DNA of 64,000 nucleotides from Cristatella mucedo (taxonomy: Eukaryota > Bryozoa > Phylactolaemata > Cristatellidae). Each line of letters begins with the position of its first letter. The stretch's first letter is position 1. Location: assembly GCA_009760855.2 (NCBI GenBank), contig WPIO01000024.1, positions 4,674,501 through 4,738,500 on the forward strand, given 5' to 3'. Shown here in pieces: positions 24,601 through 33,763 of this stretch. Both the position numbers and the translations under genes were made by a program. The notes below the pieces were generated by a model. The model saw only the letters and a program-made list of their open reading frames with translations. It made no database searches and was not told the DNA's origin.

Positions 24601-25325
24601 AGTCAGAGTTGCTTGTTTTTCTAGAGAAATAATTGCTTAAAAACAATAAAGTAAATTTGATTCAATCTGTGTGTCGGCAGAATTTTTCTCAAAGATCCGA
24701 TTCCAGGGCTAAAGACCGACTCCTTGTAGAATAATTTACAGCGAAATTGAGGTTGATTCATCTTCTGCAATCACTTTAAATTAAGGCCCAGAGAACCTTA
24801 ATTTTAGCTCTGGGCTATATTTACATCGCTGGTCAAATGTCCTAATTACATTGCGAGGGAACGATTGACCTTGCGGCAGCAGCTCAATTAAAACGTATCA
24901 TGTTTAATTTAATTATTTTTCAAAGCAAAATCTGTTAAAACTTTACGAAGTCTTTAGTCAACCATAGTAAAAAATCACGACTTTTCTCATGTTTACTCTA
25001 TTTTTAAATACTTTGAGTGAATATTTGATGTAAATCTGGTGAATAGTTTACACATCATAATACGTTTAGTAGAAGAGAAATCTTATCTAATTGCATAATC
25101 CAAGTATTTATAGCCGAGAATCGTTAGATTCCAAATTATTAAGCTATCGTTGAACACGCGTATTACAAGAGATCGAGAGATCAATAGATCGTATTACAAG
25201 AGATCAGTTTCAATTTAAGGATCTTACCCGTTATTTCTTTGTAGCTCCAGTATTCCATATATCTCTCTGCCATCATAACGGCTGTCCACTAATCTTGTGG
25301 CATTGATGTCTCCAACCTGAGACTT
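4867..25325 (-). CDS. Gene 1: SRCR-EGF-EGF_CA-ZP secreted or membrane glycoprotein, 8 exons, 5' end missing
   Basis: Gene-level entry; the exons are listed separately. In transcription order they are 25325-25228, 18945-18680, 15587-15459, 15354-15232, 15136-14958, 12104-~11864, 10501-10273 and 5329-4867. Every junction has a GT donor and AG acceptor, and the phases match (2, 1, 1, 1, 0, 1, 2). They encode about 575 residues: one SRCR domain, an EGF, a calcium-binding EGF and a bipartite ZP module (ZP-N then ZP-C). Known proteins with such mixtures (DMBT1, uromodulin and OIT3 types) are secreted or apical glycoproteins whose ZP module polymerises into filaments; the function here is inferred from that. 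The first exon found starts in phase 0 without a signal peptide, so at least one 5' exon lies upstream. The ZP-C half lacks several usual cysteines. Its introns contain LINEs, a SINE-2 and a hAT relic. The domain order is secure; the ends are not. Confidence 0.85.
5330..7519. other. Intron of gene 1, no further feature recognised
   Basis: The part of the ZP-C intron between the last exon and the hAT relic. AT-rich, with no repeat family or exon that I can support. A 66-codon plus-strand frame at 6324 has no recognisable similarity. Confidence 0.5.
7528..10208 (+). mobile_element. hAT-type DNA transposon relic with terminal inverted repeats
   Basis: The left end begins CAGGGGTGTACACC. The right end, read in reverse, begins TAGGGGTGTCCAACC, giving matching TIRs with few changes. 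Both ends continue into GC-rich 'gcggcccgc'-like stretches common in hAT elements. The flanking octamers AAATATAC (7520) and TAATATTC (10209) agree at 6 of 8 positions, consistent with an old 8-bp target duplication. The interior carries a broken BED-finger and hAT transposase. The 2.7 kb element lies in the ZP-C intron of gene 1, in the opposite orientation to the gene. Confidence 0.85.
8041..9830 (+). pseudogene. Broken hAT transposase (GTF2IRD2/ZBED-like)
   Basis: Several frames together recover the family order. First comes a BED-type zinc-finger remnant ([10 protein letters not shown]...KQHF, near 8140-8205). Next is the RNase-H-like core: [63 protein letters not shown] (8555-8975). Then [20 protein letters not shown] (9030-9090), and last the C-terminal dimerisation region [17 protein letters not shown] with [15 protein letters not shown] (9650-9750). 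At least two frameshifts (near 8440 and 8990-9230) and several stops interrupt it, so it is not active. The resemblance is to the GTF2IRD2-type hAT transposases found across animals; identification is from motifs only. Confidence 0.85.
10273..10501 (-). CDS. Gene 1 exon: first half of ZP-C
   Basis: The donor GTGAGC gives exit in phase 2. The acceptor CCTAACAG at 10502 gives phase 1 entry and 229 nt; an alternative AG would start the exon at 10461. It reads [19 protein letters not shown], then [27 protein letters not shown] and VTLITNG. The LYxxIxLxTxDxDLxxxVxxC strand pair and the terminal LITNG are ZP-C features. It aligns with the gene 2 exon at 61820-62069. The next intron (5330-10272) contains the hAT relic. 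Confidence 0.85.
11190..11850 (-). mobile_element. LINE-A fragment abutting the ZP-N2 exon
   Basis: Antisense ORF2 C-terminal remnant (GGTGGTACGATGC, gtaggctg...gagtga words shared with other copies; protein piece [20 protein letters not shown]). It ends within ~15 bp of the possible 3' edges of the gene 1 exon at 11864, so it may have altered that exon's donor. Confidence 0.65.
11864..12104 (-). CDS. Gene 1 exon: second half of ZP-N and linker
   Basis: The acceptor TATTTTTCAG gives phase 0 entry. The exon reads [20 protein letters not shown], then [20 protein letters not shown] and [19 protein letters not shown]. The NxxIxR...IPFxC segment carries the fourth ZP-N cysteine. The 3' end is uncertain: three phase-1 donors (exon end 11924, 11894 or 11864) all fit the next exon, and the widest is listed. 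The downstream intron begins directly with an antisense LINE-A fragment, so the exon end may have been affected by that insertion. Confidence 0.82.
12105..14214. other. Intron of gene 1 between ZP-N exons
   Basis: Mostly featureless. A plus-strand open stretch at 13447-13788 ([17 protein letters not shown]) is unrecognised and lies antisense to the gene; a transposon fragment is possible. Confidence 0.45.
14215..14790 (-). mobile_element. LINE-B fragment (RT C-terminal part)
   Basis: Antisense fragment in the intron between the two ZP-N exons of gene 1. Its translation keeps [32 protein letters not shown] and [20 protein letters not shown], corresponding to the YADDTQLYLSFKP...SENFLKLNDDKTKLLL region of the full LINE-B. 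It is decayed by stops and substitutions. Confidence 0.8.
14958..15136 (-). CDS. Gene 1 exon: first half of ZP-N
   Basis: Phase 1 in, phase 0 out, 179 nt, donor GTAAGT (full consensus). The exon reads [14 protein letters not shown], then [43 protein letters not shown]. This is the ZP-N pattern IxCxxDxMxVxf...L.GxxCxP...ttxYdsC, with ZP-N cysteines 1 to 3 in register. NST is a potential N-glycosylation site. A LINE-B fragment sits 168 bp downstream in the next intron. Confidence 0.92.
15232..15354 (-). CDS. Gene 1 exon: calcium-binding EGF domain
   Basis: Phase 1 in and out, 123 nt, acceptor TTTACTAG, donor GTTAGT. The exon begins [20 protein letters not shown] and continues [20 protein letters not shown]. 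The DVDEC start and the CxNTxGS segment are the calcium-binding EGF signature (D-x-D/E...N). It follows the first EGF after a 104-nt intron and precedes the ZP exon after a 95-nt intron, so these three exons form a tight cluster inside an otherwise long-intron gene. Confidence 0.92.
15459..15587 (-). CDS. Gene 1 exon: EGF-like domain
   Basis: Phase 1 in and out, 129 nt, donor GTATGT. The exon reads [18 protein letters not shown], then [21 protein letters not shown]. The six cysteines follow the EGF order (CxxxNGGCxxxC ... CxCxxGY ... C). The GGCSQIC/CGCRHGY spacing is the form found in LDL-receptor-type and fibrillin-type EGFs. Phase 1-1 exons are the normal shuffling unit for this domain. 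The upstream N-terminal acidic calcium ligands are not present in this copy. Confidence 0.9.
15588..18347. other. Intron of gene 1 between SRCR and EGF
   Basis: A short GA-rich tract near 16200-16310 is visible. The segment 16900-17250 may be a very old LINE, but I cannot support an assignment. Confidence 0.4.
18348..18440 (+). mobile_element. SINE-2 3' half feeding into a microsatellite
   Basis: GACCGAGGTCATGGGCCCGA, then a diverged tail (ATGTTCTCTTACAGCACTG, AAATGAATTATAC). It runs straight into the (TA)n/(GT)n tract in the SRCR-EGF intron of gene 1. Confidence 0.65.
18441..18666 (+). repeat. Compound (TA)n/(GT)n microsatellite beside the SRCR exon
   Basis: TA-rich to ~18545, then GT-rich, with an uninterrupted (GT) run at 18592-18666 (~37 units). 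In the gene 1 transcript this is a (CA)n tract beginning about 14 nt after the 5' splice site of the SRCR exon. Confidence 0.95.
18680..18945 (-). CDS. Gene 1 exon: body of SRCR domain
   Basis: The acceptor is TTTATTTCAG and the donor GTGAGT; phase 2 in, phase 1 out, 88 whole codons. The translation contains [20 protein letters not shown], then [31 protein letters not shown] and DLWLRCNG. These match the SRCR signatures VCRxLGY, VxCxGxExxxxxC and the terminal LRC. Four cysteines are visible, fewer than the six to eight of typical group A/B domains, because the VC cysteine of the first strand and the usual late pair are absent. Translating past the donor gives only a His-Thr run from the (CA)n tract, which confirms the exon edge. 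Confidence 0.9.
19818..20576 (-). mobile_element. LINE-A 3' fragment, young
   Basis: A 5'-truncated antisense copy with an (AAT)n tail at 19818, a clean terminal hairpin at 19850-19885, the full 3' UTR and an open 161-codon end of ORF2. That frame includes [40 protein letters not shown] and [20 protein letters not shown]. It gives the best readable C-terminus of the LINE-A family here. Confidence 0.9.
22012..22168 (-). mobile_element. SINE-1 copy, in LINE-A
   Basis: Antisense tRNA-derived SINE, missing part of the 5' end. It retains CAGCCTCTTTTGTATAGCGA and the B-box region (GGATTCCAACCCCCGACC, altered). It interrupts LINE-A ORF2. Confidence 0.75.
22596..23075 (-). mobile_element. LINE-B 3' fragment nested in LINE-A
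   Basis: A 5'-truncated antisense copy covering the conserved C-terminal block ([36 protein letters not shown]) and 3' tail. It interrupts the 3' UTR of a plus-strand LINE-A: the host sequence stops near 22590 (GACACTGTGAATAATG) and resumes at 23078 (TATCACCCTAACCATATTA). Confidence 0.82.
23216..25227. other. Intron within the SRCR domain, no feature beyond a (GA)n
   Basis: AT-rich. Only the microsatellite at 24089 and the 15-bp direct repeat near 25160-25205 stand out. Confidence 0.5.
24089..24124. repeat. (GA)n microsatellite
   Basis: About 10 GA units followed by an interrupted continuation; intergenic or intronic. Confidence 0.9.
25228..25325 (-). CDS. Gene 1 exon: start of SRCR domain
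   Basis: The acceptor ends TTTTGCAG and the donor is GTAAGA. The exon enters in phase 0 and leaves in phase 2. It reads [16 protein letters not shown], then [17 protein letters not shown], which is the SRCR beta-strand opening of the form RLVxG..xGRxEL. It joins the next exon as ...QRNNG-SWVRAL, the expected position of the conserved SRCR tryptophan. No signal peptide is encoded here. A 15-bp direct repeat with 31-bp spacing (25160 and 25191) lies in the intron just past the donor. Confidence 0.82.
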
Positions 25326-26749
25326 CTGCAAAAGCGTTTTCGATTCCTCATAACTGCGCTTTCTTTTATAATGAATCTTTTACAGCAAGTTGATATTTTA
25401 TAAAAATAAATATTACTAGTTATTAGTAGAAAACTTTCATAAATTTTGTGCAGCAATGTGTTAATTGAAAATACATTTACTGGATGTATGCACTAATATT
25501 TGTGCCTGTGTGAGCGTTATTATGCTAAATTTGCAAACCCTGAAGGAGCAGGACATCATTGCACTCTTGATTATTCTAATAGAGTAGCTGCTCTCAGGCT
25601 AGCTTACAATATTGGCCCATGAGTGCATTTGCCTGAGGAAAACAACGTTACGCCAACTTGAATAGTGCTACCACGTTCGGGAAGCTAGCTTCGATTTTCA
25701 ACTGGGCACGTCCTTTGACCCCTACTTTTTCTCGCCGTCACTCAGCCCCGACCCTGCTCGCATCTTTTCCTGTTTCTATCGTTCCATTGCTGTTTTCTCT
25801 GCTACTCGTCTTCATCTCCTCAACTTCACCTTCTTTCCAATTTCTTGCCAACCGGCACTTTCGAACACGAGGTCTTCTTCTAGTTTAGTTTGCTGCAATT
25901 TTGTCATTCGCCGTTCGTATAGCTACACACAGAATCCAACGTTACGTGACCAGGGTGCTGAAGGAGTCGCCAGGGAGCGACTGTGGACCACGCTGATGCA
26001 TTGAACATAACAGTTAACTTCAGATGTGAGAGATTAAGTGGTTCGAGCTAATAACGTCAAGAGCCTTCTGCTGTCCTCAGAAAAGAAAGCGAATTGAAAG
26101 GCTGGGGCGAAGCCAATTGCAAAAGCTTTGATTAAACTAGTTGTTGATCTCAGCCATTTCTCACCTGAGACTAACGAGACAGCTCGGACGATGATTAAAA
26201 CATTAGGCGGCCATATTGTCACTGGCTAACCCAGGTTGGAGGCCACGAGCCCAGCTTAACTGCCGGCTGATGAAACCCGCTCTGGAGTACACACTGCTCT
26301 CGGTCAGCTACCACAGCCAGAGTACTGTAGTAGATGCTCGCTCGCTCGCTCGCGGCCAATCGCAATTGCGATGGCAGCTCAGTCGAAGAGCTAGCAGCAG
26401 CCACCCTCTAGATGGACCTGAAGAAAAGCTGCTACCGCCACCCAGGTGCATCTCTCCTTCACCATTTTCTCTCATGTCCCTGCAACCAATCTGTTCTGCT
26501 CCTGATTTGTGGCAGTCTAATTCCATTGCAATGGTCTCCACCTGCAACTTTTTTCTCTTTTTATTCCTTGACCGCTGTCTTTCCTCGACACTGCTTGAGC
26601 TTGGCCAAGACTGCATCATTCACGTGTTCTTCTGCTATGATATGATATCTCTCGTCGACTTAACATCCCGTTCAATTAGGTATTATTATATTTTACATTG
26701 CTAAACAATTTCACTTTTCCATTCTTTCTTAACATCGTGGGGACTGGAA
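25326..26749. other. Upstream of first known gene 1 exon, nothing assignable
   Basis: Should lead toward the missing 5' exon of gene 1. Somewhat more GC-rich at 26200-26500, with a CTCG repeat at ~26338. Open frames on both strands overlap without recognisable domains, and no signal-peptide exon in phase 0 could be identified with confidence. Confidence 0.4.
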
Positions 26750-28450
26750 AATAGTAATAATAATAATACCTTTGATATAGCACCCACAGAGAACTCATAA
26801 TTTTTCTTGGCACTCTACGTTTGTGATGTAATTTAATGTATCTCCGTCTGTAACTCCACAAAGTCATAAAGACCACGCAGGTGTTACGCACGAGAGTTTT
26901 TTGTAGCCCACTCGCAGCCTAAGCGGCTTTCGGTACGCATTCAGTAGCCCACAGACTTCGTCTCACGCATCATAGAGAAAGTGGGAAGCATAGCAGAGTC
27001 AGGAGAGCAGTTGAGGTAGTGAGTAGCATAGAAGTAGCAGCTCAGGACTGCTGAAAAGGATGAGCCATAGTCAGCAGTAGGAGAGTAGTTATCGTTGCGC
27101 AAGAATCGTGGAAGCGAGTTCTACAACCTAGGACCTGCAGAGCTCAAGCTTCTATTGCCAACGGTCTTTAAACGGAGGAATGGAACAACTAATTTATTAT
27201 CCACAGAGGACCCGAGGGCGTAAACAGGCTGAAACTGAGGCAGCAGTTCAGCTAGGTACGCAGGAGCCAAGCCGTGGTGGTTCTTGTGGGTCAGCGTAAG
27301 AACTTTGCTCTGTATCCGTTGCTCAATCGGCATTCATCCTATCTCCTTTAGCAAAGGAGACACGTGCTCAAACCTCTGGGACTTGAAGACTAGCCTTGCA
27401 GCCATATTCATAGTCTGCTGCAGTGGCCTTATAGCTTTCGTAGTTAGCCCTGCCAAAGGGAATAACAATAATCAAGCCAAGACAGAACTAAGGAGCTCGT
27501 TAAATTTTTTACAAGCTACGGTGGGAAGCAGCTCCTGATCTTGAATAGAGGATCGGACGTGATGGCTAGCTGTAGAAGCAGTTTTCTGAATGAAGCTTTT
27601 CAAATTGAGGCAGCTGTCGAAAACAACACCTAAATTTCGAGCACGTAGTGATGGTCGCAAGATAGCATCACCTTAGAAGAGCAAAGCCTTTTAATCCAGC
27701 CACACGCTTAGCGTGTTGCAGCAAAGCAAGCACGATTGAATGATTAGTGGTAGGTTGCTCAACGACAACAAGCATAGTACAGTTAGGGACGATATAGCCT
27801 GGGTTAGCATGCAAATGTGGTGAGTGCCAGCGTGCATAGTTTCAGCACACATAAGCTCATAAAGAACAAATCACGCGGACCCACTAAATAACATGGTGCG
27901 TAGACACATTTCAGTCTCCTCTTAAATGTAGTTAAGTCAGAGGATGTCGTAACGCAAGTCAAAATTGAGTTCTGGCTTTGGAGCATACATGCAATAGGCT
28001 CCGTCTCCAAAGGATTTGAAGTTCGCACGAGGTATAGCTAATTATAATAATAGTGCACTGGTTATAGAGCCCTCAGTGAGATTAAGCTCTTTCTAGGCGC
28101 TTTACAATGCGAAAAACGAGTGATACGAAGGCTAGCCTTGCGGGGATCTGATAGGTAGGCTGTAGCCAGAGAATGAAGAGACCTACGAGTGAGTGACCGA
28201 CCCTTAAAGTCGCTGCTTTTCTAGACTCGGAGCCGGTGCAGGTCGCAGAGAAGGGGTGTAATATGGCAACTGCGTCGCTCACGACAGACAAGCCTTGCAG
28301 CAGATTTGTGCACCAACTGTGAGTGCCTCATTGCACAGGTCAGTTGACCAGCATGCAGTGATTTTTAGAAGTCAAAATGGGATGTCACATTATGCCAGAA
28401 CCAATTTAGAGTTGGCGTCCCGTCTAAGAAAGCCTAAATTAAAGCAATAT
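26750..28450 (-). mobile_element. LINE-A, decayed, split by LINE-B
   Basis: The AATAATAATAAT tail and hairpin (26753-26820) are separated from the 3' UTR and ORF2 end (27715-28450) by the LINE-B fragment. A second LINE-A-type tail (GCCCTCAGTGAGATTAAGC, 28043-28110) is inserted within this copy, giving a third layer. Confidence 0.75.
26822..27705 (-). mobile_element. LINE-B 3' fragment nested in LINE-A
   Basis: A 5'-truncated antisense copy with the terminal ATGTATCTCCGT block at 26838 and the C-terminal coding remnant (VDNKLVVPFLRLKTVGNRSL, ARNLGVVFDSCLNLKSFIQK). It splits an antisense LINE-A whose 3' hairpin lies at 26750-26820 and whose body resumes near 27715. Confidence 0.82.
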
Positions 28451-29585
28451 CATGTAGTCGTCGGCATCAGCCTTATACACCCCTGAACTAATTCTTATTT
28501 AAAAGACAATCATCTTAATTGCTCTTCTTATCTATGTGCAAGATCATAATTTTAAGAGAGACTTGCCATATAATACCTCCAATGTTTCTAAACAGGGCAT
28601 AAAGGAAAAATTGCCAGCCTGTTGAACTAAATAATGTTTGCAGTTCATGACCAATCAAGCTAGTGTTATCATGTTTTTTATTTTTAATTGCACAGTATGA
28701 ATATAAATATGGCAACAGAACAGTCGTCCGAACCACGATATCAGTCACTTGCGTCGCACTAGTTATGCTAACTGATTTTGCAGGTTACGACTCAAGTCAC
28801 CCGTAATTTCGGCATAAGTATTTTCTGACTTACCCGACAACGACATGCCAGCAGACCAAGTCTAATTCAAATAATTATCCTCATCATTGTGCCACCGTAA
28901 GGGTAGAAATTTGTTGTTACTTTCAAACTCACTCCAGCTTATGGTCATGCGCCAATACTGAAACGCTGGAATGCTCTATCCGCCAAATCATTTAACCACA
29001 CGGAGTAATTAGCGGGATCTGAATTACAGTCTACATCAACTCTAAATTCGATAAGTAATAGTCAGGCAGTGTTAATTTTAGCTTTTAGCTAGCCAGATGT
29101 GCATACTGTACATCTTTTCTCTGCACACTATTAAATAATTTGTGTAGTTAGGGAACTGTACGAGCCATTATTAGTGCGAGCATTCTCCAACGTTCCTGTG
29201 CTCTGCTAATGTCAGCCTACCTGCATATAACGTACATCAGGCTCGTGCAGGGAAGTGAACCGGATATAAGCTATTTTGTGGCTGTTCGTTTTACTTGAAA
29301 AACCATACAGCATATTTGAAGACGTACACATCCACTACTCGGCTGATCGGAGATTCACAATGGCTACCTGTGAGGCTAGTCCTGCTTTAATTACTTGCCA
29401 TACGCAAGTTTCCACAGTCATTAGACGCCCTTTCCAGCTAGGCTAACCACAAGTAACTTACGTGATCAGTGACCGTACTATGGCTAGAGATCAGGCAGTT
29501 TACAGCCACCGGGAATTGGGGGCGCCAGCCGTCACGACTCGCGTCATTGGCTGGAATGCCACCGCAACGGGATCCCTCGGTAATG
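28451..29585. other. No feature recognised
   Basis: No coding or repeat signal that I can support. Confidence 0.45.
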
Positions 29586-29697
29586 TAATATATAATTCAT
29601 TTACATAGCGCCCCAAGAGAACTTAATCTCTATTCAGATGCTCAGCAGGACCTTAGTCGGGGCGAGCACCTTAACCGCTGGACCAAACCAGCTCGGC
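29586..29697 (-). mobile_element. SINE-2 copy with internal deletion
   Basis: Tail (TAGCGCCCCAAGAGAACTTA) and head (GGACCAAACCAGCTCGG) are present, but the B-box region between them is missing, so this copy has lost its internal promoter. Confidence 0.8.
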
Positions 29698-29769
29698 TTT
29701 TTTCCATTGCAAGCGGCAGCGAAAGCCATTAACGGGGTAGCCAGCGAAAAAGTCCTGGCATATACAAAG

Positions 29770-29932
<163 letters not shown>

Positions 29933-30072
29933 TATGTATTAAAAGGTTGAATTCGATCATTTTATATCTATTCGCCTACAGCGGACAAGGGTGCTGGACA
30001 CAGTTGTAGTCCGAGACTAGACTAGCAAATTCAGTTGGTGAAATCAGTAAAATTGGGCTGGCTTACAGCACT

Positions 30073-30212
30073 TAATAATAATAATAATAATATTGCACTT
30101 GATAAAGCGCCCTCAGAGAACTCAATCTCTCTCTAGGCGCTTTACATTTGCTGCAAAGGGAAATGCAATTGAATGGTGAGTAAAATCATGCTTGACAAAC
30201 AAACAAACTTGC
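30073..30212 (-). mobile_element. LINE-A 3' terminal fragment
   Basis: A severely 5'-truncated copy of ~140 bp: (AAT)n, then the hairpin with arms GCGCC/GGCGC and AGAGA/TCTCT at 30107-30140, then the conserved CTTTACATTTGCTGCAAAGG block. This is the clearest example of the terminal structure. Confidence 0.88.
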
Positions 30213-31136
30213 AAAAACCGAATTATCAGAGGTTATAATTCAGTCGTCAGTACATACGCATATATATGTTTATTTATTTATTTATTAACTTTGAAATCAT
30301 TCTGGTGCAAACTGTGAGGCGATCCAGGAGTCTCGGCGTCGAAACAGTGACGACACGTCTTCCGAGCAGCTAAATGCAGCCGATGCGCCGCCCCAGGATG
30401 GCAGCCTCTCGTGCACTCGGCGTTCCAAAGTCCGCCAAGCGCACACAAATTATTTCTCGAGGAAACTGGTGTCGGTGACCCAACAGGGTACAAAGGGCAC
30501 ACAGATCTGAAGCCCGCAGTCGGTGCTATACGATTACCGGACACGTCCAAGAGGGAAGAGTTGAGAAATGAGAACAGGAATGACGCAACTGAGTACCGAT
30601 TAGTATTAATGGAACCGCGAAGTAAAGCCTAATTTGCTCGACCAAATCACTGTCAAACTATAGTTGATATCATAGGACGTCGTCTTCGCTTCAAAATAAT
30701 TATATAATAATAATAATAATAATAAATAATTCAGTGAATGTGAAGATAGTGGGCAGCTATTAAGGGGTGGCTGACGGCTTACAGACTTTGACCGCCTGCA
30801 GACCGATAAAGCAGCGCTTTTACAAATGAACGGTGACCCCTTCTGCCTATGAATGTAACTTCGCAGCAAACTAGGAGCCTGCAACGAGTCTAGTCCTAGC
30901 CGAAGCTCACAAAAAATAACTTTTAGTCTCTGAACCTCTGAATTCCGGCCAACCAGTGATCAACAAAACCTCTATTAAACAGTGACCTCATTTCTGGAGA
31001 AACTTTGAGCTGCACCCGTTTACCGAGACCTGACTAAAGTCATTATTTGGCGGCTCACTAAATGTATTGATCACCGTCTTGTCACAAAAACCTGTGGAAG
31101 CGCTTTTCTTGCGCTTACATTTTTTGTGGGTTCGTC

Positions 31137-31290
31137 TGTGTGTGGCGCATGTATTTTTGTACGTTTGTGCGTTTTTTTATGGACGTGTGTGCGTTTCTAT
31201 ATGCTTGTGCGTGTATGTGTGTATGCGTGTATGTGGGTGCATGCGTGTGCTCGCGTATTTGCATGCGTGTGCGCGTGTGTGTGTATGTGT
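31137..31290. repeat. GT-rich degenerate microsatellite
   Basis: Interrupted GT/TGCG repeats over ~150 bp (for example GTGTGTGTATGTG). Cysteine/valine-rich ORFs across it are artefacts. Confidence 0.85.
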
Positions 31291-31339
31291 ACTCTGGGCG
31301 TAGTTGCCGGACGGTGAAGCCAAAACCCCTGGCCAAGGT

Positions 31340-31470
31340 CAACGCGAGCGTATTTGATGACCGATGTTGTGAGCTTGAGCCCAGTGGCATATGCGTAGCA
31401 CCTGAATAGTGATTAATTTCTCTTAGGGCGCTATAAAAAAGTGTTTACCATTATTATTATTATTATTAAA
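31340..31470 (+). mobile_element. SINE-2 copy, diverged
   Basis: B-box-like GTGAGCTTGAGCCC, then CACCTGAATAGTGATTAAT, TTCTCTTAGGGCGC and an (ATT)n end. The head is not recognisable. Confidence 0.65.
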
Positions 31471-31722
31471 AGGAACCTTTTGTTAGGTTGGATCATTTTC
31501 AAATGTAATAATAATAATTAATCTTTGTATAGCTCACTAACAGAACTTAAATCTATAACCATGAGCTGTGCATCAGGCTTCCAGAGAATTAATAACCAAG
31601 AGTTGAAAATACAAAAGGCAGGTTGCTAAAGCAAGTTTGTAAATTAATTTATTATCCTGCAAAGATAAGCACATGAAAATACATATGACTCGCGACTTTT
31701 AGCACAGAATTTCCTTAAAAAC

Positions 31723-31892
31723 TACTAGCTGATTTAACAGCATCTTTTGTATAGCGCCAGTCAAGCCTTTACGGCTAACACCACCGTTTGCAGCTGCAAT
31801 AAAATATTGCCCGCCGTAACATTCAAATCTACGACTTCAGACCGAGGTCGTGAAAAGCAACAACTTAACCTAGTGTGACATCACGGTTCAGC
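31723..31892 (-). mobile_element. SINE-1 copy, diverged
   Basis: Antisense copy with TTTGTATAGCGCCAGTCAAG, the TTTACGGCTAACACCACCG stem region and the head ending CCTAGTGTGACATCACGG. The B box is changed (ATTCAAATCTACGAC), so it is an older copy. Confidence 0.78.
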
Positions 31893-32279
31893 AATAATTC
31901 TTGTCTAAAACAGCTCAGGTAGATAAACCTAACAGCAAAAAAGACCGGTCCCCTGGGGGGGGTGCTATTACACACTTACCTACCTGGTGCCTTTATTCAC
32001 GACTGGTACAGGGTATTAGCACATTGCCTCAAAATAGGGCAGTAGTCTGGCAGTGCAAGGGCTCTGCGGAGAATGGCGGCATTCAGATTTATTTTGAACA
32101 TTACTAAATTAGAAAAGGACCTGTGTCAGTTTGTCAACAATTTCGAAATACTGGGCGCGTCAGAAACCAACCCGTTGTGTTTGAGTGATTTCAGGCTTGT
32201 TATGAGCGTAATGCATCGATCAGAATATGAAAACCATTTAAAAAAATCATGAGGTGTGACGTGAGGAATACAGTGAAAC

Positions 32280-32780
32280 TAATTCAGATCATTATGCCAA
32301 AACAACACAATAGAGGAACAAACGGATGAGAGATGGGAGCTTAAATTCAAGATTGAATTTGACTGGTAGCCCAGGCATATTGGTAAGCAGTTGCTTATCT
32401 TGAAAGACTTTGGCAACAACACCTAAAAACAGTGACTTACAGCAGTTTAGTTGGGATTTTAAGAATGCACAATACACTAGGTCTGCGGTTTAATTATCCA
32501 AGCAAGCCAGAATTCTAGTAATGCTCTGCAAGTAAATGTAATCAGGCTTGACTACTCAGGAGATACGATCATCTTTCACCAAGTCGTTTGGAGGAGGACA
32601 CCGAGATGCAGGGCAGAAGCTGAGGAGAAATGCTGGCATATTTGGAGAGTCAGGCCTTCCAGTTTCTGAGTATCCCTTTTTCTCATCAACAGTATGACTA
32701 TTGTAGCACTATTCATATTCAGAAAGTTATAAGCCATCAAAGTGGGAAAGTGGGCAATGCCTGCCTTGACTTTTGCACTC
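32280..32780 (-). mobile_element. Probable LINE-A fragment, strongly decayed
   Basis: Patchy similarity to the antisense LINE-A region that in other copies reads 'gagcccattttgagtgc...gtttcc' and 'gtagccagg...tcgg'. The order is right but identity is low; confidence is limited. Confidence 0.4.
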
Positions 32781-33418
32781 ACATGACTCTTGAGAAACTC
32801 AACACCTTGTGCATACTTAGCAAACGACCTATGGCCGCAGCATTGCTCTCTGTAAACAAAGCTACATAAATGAGCACTCCTTGCTGCTTTCCCTACTAGA
32901 CCGATTCAAAGTTAGCTGTCCATAGCTAAGACAAAGAGACCTGCACTTTAATGGTGCTGCAAGGCTTTGCAGACTTACCCACCCGTCACTGGTGACAATT
33001 TTCAAGCGATTGGACATCGGCTTTCCACTTCTGCACCGGTATTTGCCAGTTTATAAAGCTGCCTTTCTGGGTGGTACTTTGTAGTTTTAATGTTATCAAA
33101 GGAGAGGCGACACGGTTTGATTGCCCTAGGAACCTACTCCAACAGAATGCATTAGCTCATGGCTAGATATTCATAATCGTCAGCAGTTCAGCATATTATA
33201 TCGCCTACTTCGAAATTTAAATCTAACTTTAGGATTGAGAAACCGAAATACTAAGAACCACTGAAAGCTCAAAGGGTGGATCAAGTCAACCACCGGAGTC
33301 TAGCCACTCAAGGAAATTAATTCTTAGTAACATGATGGGCCTGCCCACTTCTCTCATGTTAAGTGCCAAAAAAAAATTTGGTTTCCTTAGCTCGTACTAA
33401 AAGAATGTTATATAGACA

Positions 33419-33763
33419 TCAGCATTGTCCGTGGTCCGGCATGTTGAATTCCATTAACACTAATCTGTCGATATGCTGCCTTCCCAGCATGCGTAGCAAT
33501 GAAAACACTACATTATCGTTATAGTTGCAACCATCATTTAGTCTCCCGTGCTTGAGCTCTGTTCTATGGTTACTTGAACCAGTGGGCATGCAATTTAGTT
33601 CAACAGCACTTGCTCTAGTGATTGCACAGAGCACCAGAAGACCACATACCAGTGAAAGGGCACAGGAGTGAGTACAAAAGGAGGCAATTGCAGAGCCATG
33701 CAGAATTTTCAAGGTACAACATGCGTGCTGTCTGTTTTGCACCACGCAGGTAACACGGCACAA
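33419..33763 (-). other. Unassigned minus-strand open segment with a hydrophobic leader-like stretch
   Basis: An open frame of about 114 codons contains a hydrophobic run (ALSLVCGLLVLCAITRASA) resembling a signal peptide. It is followed by a polar, cysteine-bearing segment (VELNCMPTGSSNHRTELKHG) and RQHIDRLVLMEFNMP. There is no in-frame ATG near the leader, and the frame could only be used through splicing. The second part faintly recalls discoidin/F-type lectin strands, but that is a guess. It lies just before the 5' region of a plus-strand LINE-A, so it could equally be part of that element in antisense. Confidence 0.2.
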
